Positions 60,009-64,000 of a stretch of DNA of 64,000 nt are shown here, piece after piece. Numbering within the stretch: the stretch's first letter is position 1; the number at the start of each line of letters is the position of its first letter. The notes below the pieces were generated by a model. That model was not told where the DNA came from. It saw only the letters and a program-made list of their open reading frames with translations, and did not search any database. The position numbers and the translations under genes are program-made. The stretch comes from CAADGY01 sp900696665 (GTDB lineage: Bacteria > Acidobacteriota > Terriglobia > Bryobacterales > Bryobacteraceae), in assembly GCA_035063885.1 (NCBI GenBank), contig JAPSFM010000006.1:1-64000 (forward strand), given 5' to 3'.

Positions 60009-61160
60009 TTACGCGATGCGGTAACGTCCGATCGTATCTCCGTTTACCTCCACGCCCAGCCCGGGTGCTTCGGGCACTCGCAGGTAGCCGTCTTCGAGTT
60101 GAAGCGGTTTCTTTACCATCTCGCGGCTCAGCGGACCCTGCGACGTGTTGAACTCAACGAATACCGCGCGCCGTTGAAATGCATTCAGATGCAGCGAAGC
60201 CGCCGTCAGCAGGTCCGACGACCACGAGTGCGGAATCACCAGCACATTCGCCATCTCCGCCATGTGCACAATTTTGCGTGCCACCGTGAATCCGCCGCAG
60301 CGCGTAAGGTCCGGCTGGAGTACATCGACGCGAGCACGCTCGATGAGTTCGCGGAAGCCCCATTCCGTGGCTTCCTGTTCGCCGCACGCGATCAGCGTTT
60401 CCACCTCTGCGGCAACCCGCCGGTAGCCATCGTAGTCTTCCGGGTGCAGAATCTCTTCGACGAAGAACGGCCGGTACGGCTCCAGACTGCGTATTACTTG
60501 AATGGCCTGTTTGGGCGTTCGTTCGATGAACCAGCCGGTGTCGACGAGCAGATCGTTTCGATCGCCGAGCTCGGCGCGCGCGGCTTCCACCAGTTCCACG
60601 TCGCGGCGAGGGTCTTCACCGAACACGCCCCAACCGAATTTCACCGCCGTGAATCCGAGGTCCAGATAACCGCGCACGGCCCCACGCATAGCCTCCGGCG
60701 TTGGGCGGAACAGCGTGCTGGCATAGGCCCTCACCCGGTTGCGCCATCTGCCGCCCAGGAGAACGCAGACCGGCTGACCATAAAACTTGCCCATGATGTC
60801 CCACAGTGCAATATCGATCGCCGATATCGCCTGGATCGCAACACCGCGGCGGCCATAGTAGATGCTGCCGCGATACATCTTGTACCAGAGCCGCTCGACC
60901 TCCAACGGATTTTCGCCAACGATGAGGTTCGCGAGCCCTTCGAAACACTCAACGCCCGCTTCACTCCAGCTCGGCGCTTCCACCGCGGCCTTGGCAACCG
61001 GTGCGGACGTCTCCATGTCGGAATAGCCTGTGATGCCGGCATCGGTCGAAACTCTGACCAGCCCCATGTAAGTGGGTCCTTGCGGCTCCTCCGCTCCTTC
61101 AGGACGGTTGTAGAGGCCCGGCGACTTCAAGACGAGCACTTCGACGTTGGTGATTTTCAT
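60009..61160 (-). CDS. Mandelate racemase/muconate lactonizing-type enolase-superfamily enzyme
   Basis: A 383-residue cytoplasmic enzyme, most likely a sugar-acid dehydratase. The metal-ligand set is present: D207 (LLVDTGWF), E235 (FFVEEIL), E261 (IACGEQEA). Acid/base residues K174 (AVKFGWG) and H311 (VIPHSW) are those of the mandelate-racemase subgroup. DVLQPDLTRCGG follows the third ligand. A deacylase-type gene precedes it by 1 bp, so the two are co-translated. Substrate unknown. Confidence 0.88.
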   Translation of the reverse strand: MKITNVEVLVLKSPGLYNRPEGAEEPQGPTYMGLVRVSTDAGITGYSDMETSAPVAKAAVEAPSWSEAGVECFEGLANLIVGENPLEVERLWYKMYRGSIYYGRRGVAIQAISAIDIALWDIMGKFYGQPVCVLLGGRWRNRVRAYASTLFRPTPEAMRGAVRGYLDLGFTAVKFGWGVFGEDPRRDVELVEAARAELGDRNDLLVDTGWFIERTPKQAIQVIRSLEPYRPFFVEEILHPEDYDGYRRVAAEVETLIACGEQEATEWGFRELIERARVDVLQPDLTRCGGFTVARKIVHMAEMANVLVIPHSWSSDLLTAASLHLNAFQRRAVFVEFNTSQGPLSREMVKKPLQLEDGYLRVPEAPGLGVEVNGDTIGRYRIA

Positions 61161-61161
61161 A

Positions 61162-62172
61162 TCAGAGAATCACATCCTGGGCGATGACAAACAGCGTGAG
61201 GCCTTTGCGGCACACGGCTGGAAAATACTGCGCGATGATCACTCCTCGGCGGTGCGCGGTTACTTCCATCGGATCCGATGCGTGATCGGAAAAGTCGTGG
61301 ATGCGTCCAATGAGTTGCCCGGCTTCCACCTCGGCTCCCGGCTGGAACAGCGGCTCCCAGACACCGTCGCGCGGGCACGGAATGTAATCCCGCAACTCGG
61401 GCGCGCTGACCAGGCGGGGCGGTGTGCCCCGGTCCGGATCGATCGGCTCGACTTCGCCCTCCAGCAATCCATAATGCCGCAAGACGTTCTTCACCCCTTC
61501 GTAGGCGTGCAGCACACCCTTTGGACTGGCGCTCTCCGCGAAGCCGAATTCACCGCCAATGGCGATCTTCCCTTCGTCTTCCGCCTCGTCCGTCAACAAG
61601 CCGGACGCCATTTGCCGCGAATACACGAAAATGAACGGCGGATCGAACAGTTTGGCCACTTCCACCATTTCCGCTTGCTGCGCGGGATCGGGCCGGGGAT
61701 GCAGCGACGTGCAGAGCGGGAATACGGCCTCGTTCCCACCGGAGTGTATATCCAGCACGATGCGAACGTGAGGAAACACGCACGTCTTCACGAAATGGGC
61801 GATACGGTAGGAGAGCGTGCCGCGAGGGTTTCCCGGAAAAGCGCGGTTCATGTTGACGCCGTCGAGCGGGGAGATACGCAGGTTCGCCCGGCACGCGCTC
61901 TCGCTCAACTGTGGTATCAGAATCACACAGCCGCGCATCCGCGCCGGATCGAGATCCCGGCAGAGACGCTTCACCGCTACCTGGCCTTCGTACTCGTTGC
62001 CGTGAGTGCCGCCGAAGACCGCGACTCCCGCAGGACCGCCGCCGCGCAAGCCGTTTATGACTGTCACCGGCACCAGAGAGTAACCCCACGCGGAGTCCAG
62101 ATGGAACGCCGCCTGATAGTGATGCTTACCGGGTAAGGAGAAATCAATTTCCGCCGGGTCGTGTAGGAGCAC
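61162..62172 (-). CDS. Succinylglutamate desuccinylase/aspartoacylase-family deacylase
   Basis: A 336-residue zinc deacylase of the M14-like AstE/AspA/DoeB group. Zinc ligands H57 and E60 lie in FGGTHGNEYEGQ, and a third His in VLDIHSGGNEAV. RISPLDGVNMNRAFPGNPRG is the family's substrate loop. A C-terminal beta domain follows (about 250-336). The sequence style is nearest the N-acetyl-diaminobutyrate deacetylase (DoeB) type. It starts with GTG and immediately precedes the enolase-superfamily gene. Confidence 0.85.
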   Translation of the reverse strand: MLLHDPAEIDFSLPGKHHYQAAFHLDSAWGYSLVPVTVINGLRGGGPAGVAVFGGTHGNEYEGQVAVKRLCRDLDPARMRGCVILIPQLSESACRANLRISPLDGVNMNRAFPGNPRGTLSYRIAHFVKTCVFPHVRIVLDIHSGGNEAVFPLCTSLHPRPDPAQQAEMVEVAKLFDPPFIFVYSRQMASGLLTDEAEDEGKIAIGGEFGFAESASPKGVLHAYEGVKNVLRHYGLLEGEVEPIDPDRGTPPRLVSAPELRDYIPCPRDGVWEPLFQPGAEVEAGQLIGRIHDFSDHASDPMEVTAHRRGVIIAQYFPAVCRKGLTLFVIAQDVIL

Positions 62173-62254
62173 CTTGCGATTGTAGTATCATCCGCGCCCG
62201 CATACATACGAACGAAGCAGATTCTGTCCAATAAACGGGAAACTCCGGGCGCGT

Positions 62255-64000
62255 TCAGAATCGCACTGTGTAATTCAACTTGGCACGGACATTGGTGGTA
62301 ATCGCTTCAAAGCGGTCCATCGAGTTGTATTGCCAGGCATGGTTCACGACCAGAAACAGCTCGTTTCCCGGACGGATCATCCAACGCAACCGGCTTTGCA
62401 GTCCCAGGTTTCGCGAATCGGTGTCGTACTGCACAAAATTGGCGAGCGTCAACCTGGGGCCAAATGAGTAGCTCAGCCGCCAGAGCGCCAGCCGCGTGCG
62501 AAATTCGCCCTCCCGTAAGTTCACCCAATACTGTTGCAATTCGAACGACGTGGTCAGGTGGTGGTCCTTGCGCCAGATGACCTGCGGGCTTACCTCGTGA
62601 CTCTTCCCGGAATAAAAGGACCCGGTTTCGGTTTTGATCTTGAACGCGAGTGGCCGGTTGTCCGCTGTTTCAAAAGAGAACTCATGCCGGTGAAACCAGT
62701 AAGCGCCGGTGCGGATCGCAACACCCTTGTGAATTTGGAAAGGCTTGAACAATCTCTCGAAAGTTGGCGTCCAGTGGTAAATAAACTTCTCGCCGCTGTT
62801 GAATTCCACTTCGAACGGAGTGGTGGTGAATCGCCGCGTCTCCACCTGCTTGTAGATGGAGTTGTAAAACCCTGTGTAATAAAAACGGAAGCTCACCTGC
62901 CGCATGTTCCAGAAATCCGGACGCGGCCGGAAGTTGCTTCCCATGGCCGATTCCCGCACACCCGTGCGGCGCATGAACCCGAGAGCCGGATTGTAGTTCT
63001 TCCCGATAAAGCGCCACCGGTACCAGACATACAACAGGTCGTTCGGATACACCACTTCCCCGCCCCAAAACATATCGTCGCCCTTCCGGCCCGTAGTGGA
63101 TGTTCTCGATCCATAAAAGAGTGAGCGGAAGTTCTTCCCGGTTTTGAACAGGTCCGCCGTGGCGATCTTCAGATCCACTCCAACCTGCCGGTTCTCGAGC
63201 TTGCCCGTCGGTTCTCCATCTGTCACCAGCGCACCGATGTAGGATTGCGACCAGAAGTTCGCCTTCGTCCGGCCGACGAAAAAGTTGCGCCCTGGAGCAA
63301 TCTCGGAATCGCGCGTTTTCACATCCATCAGGCCGAGGTCGAAACGGCCTATCTTCCCCGTCACCTTCTGGCCGAACAGAATCGGCACCTCCAACCCGTC
63401 CACCAGTCCAATGCGCCGGGAGAAATAAGGTGTGAAGTCGCGAGTGCCGGGGCTGGCGGCGAATTCGAAGATGCCCGAATCTTCGAGGAAGAACTGGCGG
63501 CGTTCGGGGAACAACACCGGGAACCGCGTGAGGTTGATCTGGCGCGTGTCCACTTCCGTTTCGGCGAAATCGGTATTGATGGATGTGCTCGAAACCAGGT
63601 TGGCGGTGATGCGATAGAAGATGTCGGCTCCGGCGTCGCGCGCAAACTGGTGCCGGTCCCGGAGGCCGATGTCGCGGCTGTAACCACCCAGCGCATACGG
63701 TCTCACATCCAGGCCGATGCCCTGCGTTAGCCCCTCCAATCCGTTGACGTTGCCGGCACGGGCCACCAGAAAAAATTCGCTATCGAGATTGGAAGACGTC
63801 CAACGCGACTCCTCACGCAGCCGCGCGATTCGCCGGGAAATGTTGAAACCCCACGTGCGCGCCCCCGGATTGAAGGCGATCGTTTTGAACGGAATCGCCA
63901 TTTCCACGCTCCATCCCTCGCTGTCACGCTGTGTGCGTACGTCCCAGATGCCGTCCCAGTTCAAGTTGGGTGTATTGTTTTCCGAGATGGTGCCTTCCAC
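62255..64000 (-). CDS. DUF5916 outer-membrane protein, partial (start beyond the right edge)
   Basis: The visible 581 residues are the C-terminal part. The first portion is the end of a carbohydrate-binding family 9-like domain (WDVRTQRDSEGWSVEMAIPF, FNPGARTWGFNISRRI), then the DUF5916 barrel (RFPVLFPERRQFFLEDSGIF, YFSRRIGLV, NYNPALGFMRRTGVRESAMG), ending with aromatic Phe (TVRF) as outer-membrane barrels do. The protein is common in Acidobacteriota and Bacteroidota; its function is unknown. The N-terminus and signal peptide are outside the window. Confidence 0.8.
   Translation of the reverse strand: MEGTISENNTPNLNWDGIWDVRTQRDSEGWSVEMAIPFKTIAFNPGARTWGFNISRRIARLREESRWTSSNLDSEFFLVARAGNVNGLEGLTQGIGLDVRPYALGGYSRDIGLRDRHQFARDAGADIFYRITANLVSSTSINTDFAETEVDTRQINLTRFPVLFPERRQFFLEDSGIFEFAASPGTRDFTPYFSRRIGLVDGLEVPILFGQKVTGKIGRFDLGLMDVKTRDSEIAPGRNFFVGRTKANFWSQSYIGALVTDGEPTGKLENRQVGVDLKIATADLFKTGKNFRSLFYGSRTSTTGRKGDDMFWGGEVVYPNDLLYVWYRWRFIGKNYNPALGFMRRTGVRESAMGSNFRPRPDFWNMRQVSFRFYYTGFYNSIYKQVETRRFTTTPFEVEFNSGEKFIYHWTPTFERLFKPFQIHKGVAIRTGAYWFHRHEFSFETADNRPLAFKIKTETGSFYSGKSHEVSPQVIWRKDHHLTTSFELQQYWVNLREGEFRTRLALWRLSYSFGPRLTLANFVQYDTDSRNLGLQSRLRWMIRPGNELFLVVNHAWQYNSMDRFEAITTNVRAKLNYTVRF

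Noticed and set aside
60099..62136. Long plus-strand frames (362 and 329 codons) opposite the enolase-superfamily and deacylase genes.
   Set aside because: Both real genes show catalytic motifs on the minus strand; the plus frames show none and are shadows.
62173..62254. Promoter-like TTGGAC with TATGTA at 17 bp upstream of the deacylase gene.
   Set aside because: The putative -10 lacks the conserved final T and the leader has no good ribosome-binding site; too weak to list.

Overview
This is GC-rich bacterial chromosome, almost certainly Acidobacteriota and probably the Bryobacterales/Solibacter branch. The evidence is two intact and one decayed Oar-type TonB-dependent receptor with an N-terminal carboxypeptidase-regulatory-like domain and no SusD partner, tandem secreted VWFA proteins of the acidobacterial type, Tat-exported Gfo/Idh/MocA and DUF1080 proteins, a CarbopepD/DUF5916 outer-membrane protein, and dispersed palindromic repeats of the kind seen in these genomes. 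The lineage is inference; no rRNA gene lies in the window. Layout: (1) 1-118 is the end of an IS21-like element, abutting a GH42-like secreted glycosidase (129-3083) and a convergent ribulokinase gene. (2) 4694-5592 is a decayed zone with remnants of a TonB receptor and of a UspA protein. (3) 5593-6348 holds a beta-carbonic anhydrase gene preceded by an unannotated, strongly ribosome-bound 24-codon Cys-containing ORF. (4) 6595-10441 has two VWFA proteins, a B12-type radical SAM enzyme and an initiator tRNA. (5) 10517-25854 is a 15-kb minus-strand run: a secreted protein, a DUF362 protein, the c-di-AMP cassette cdaA-cdaR-glmM, a DUF1080 protein, a histone-deacetylase-like enzyme, a purine permease, a radical SAM/SPASM enzyme, then a complete NAD-linked [NiFe] hydrogenase operon hoxEFUYH plus its maturation protease, and a PilZ protein. 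(6) 25956-37546 has a TonB receptor, a CPBP protease, potABCD, a Gre factor, a CDP-alcohol phosphatidyltransferase, a ferredoxin, queD and a DinG-like helicase. (7) 37594-64000 is a catabolic region. It holds a sugar isomerase, Gfo/Idh/MocA and double-DUF1080 set resembling the oxidative 3-keto-glycoside cleavage pathway; a class III aminotransferase, a ceramidase, an IclR regulator, an SDR and a GH2 enzyme; a translationally coupled penicillin-acylase and six-hairpin-glycosidase pair followed by a TonB receptor; a split EamA transporter, an RraA-like enzyme, an amidohydrolase, an enolase-superfamily dehydratase, an AstE-like deacylase and a DUF5916 barrel running off the right edge. The catabolic genes read together as uptake and dismantling of a modified, probably acylated, glycan or glycoside: outer-membrane import, periplasmic oxidation and cleavage, deacylation, then cytoplasmic dehydration and aldol steps. 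No CRISPR array, rRNA operon or prophage is visible. The most notable items are the small ORF upstream of carbonic anhydrase, the 3-keto-glycoside-type module with inverted repeat elements on either side of its oxidoreductase, the coupled acylase/glycosidase/receptor block, the split EamA pair, the initiator tRNA whose promoter implies little or no 5' leader, and three antiparallel gene-end overlaps.
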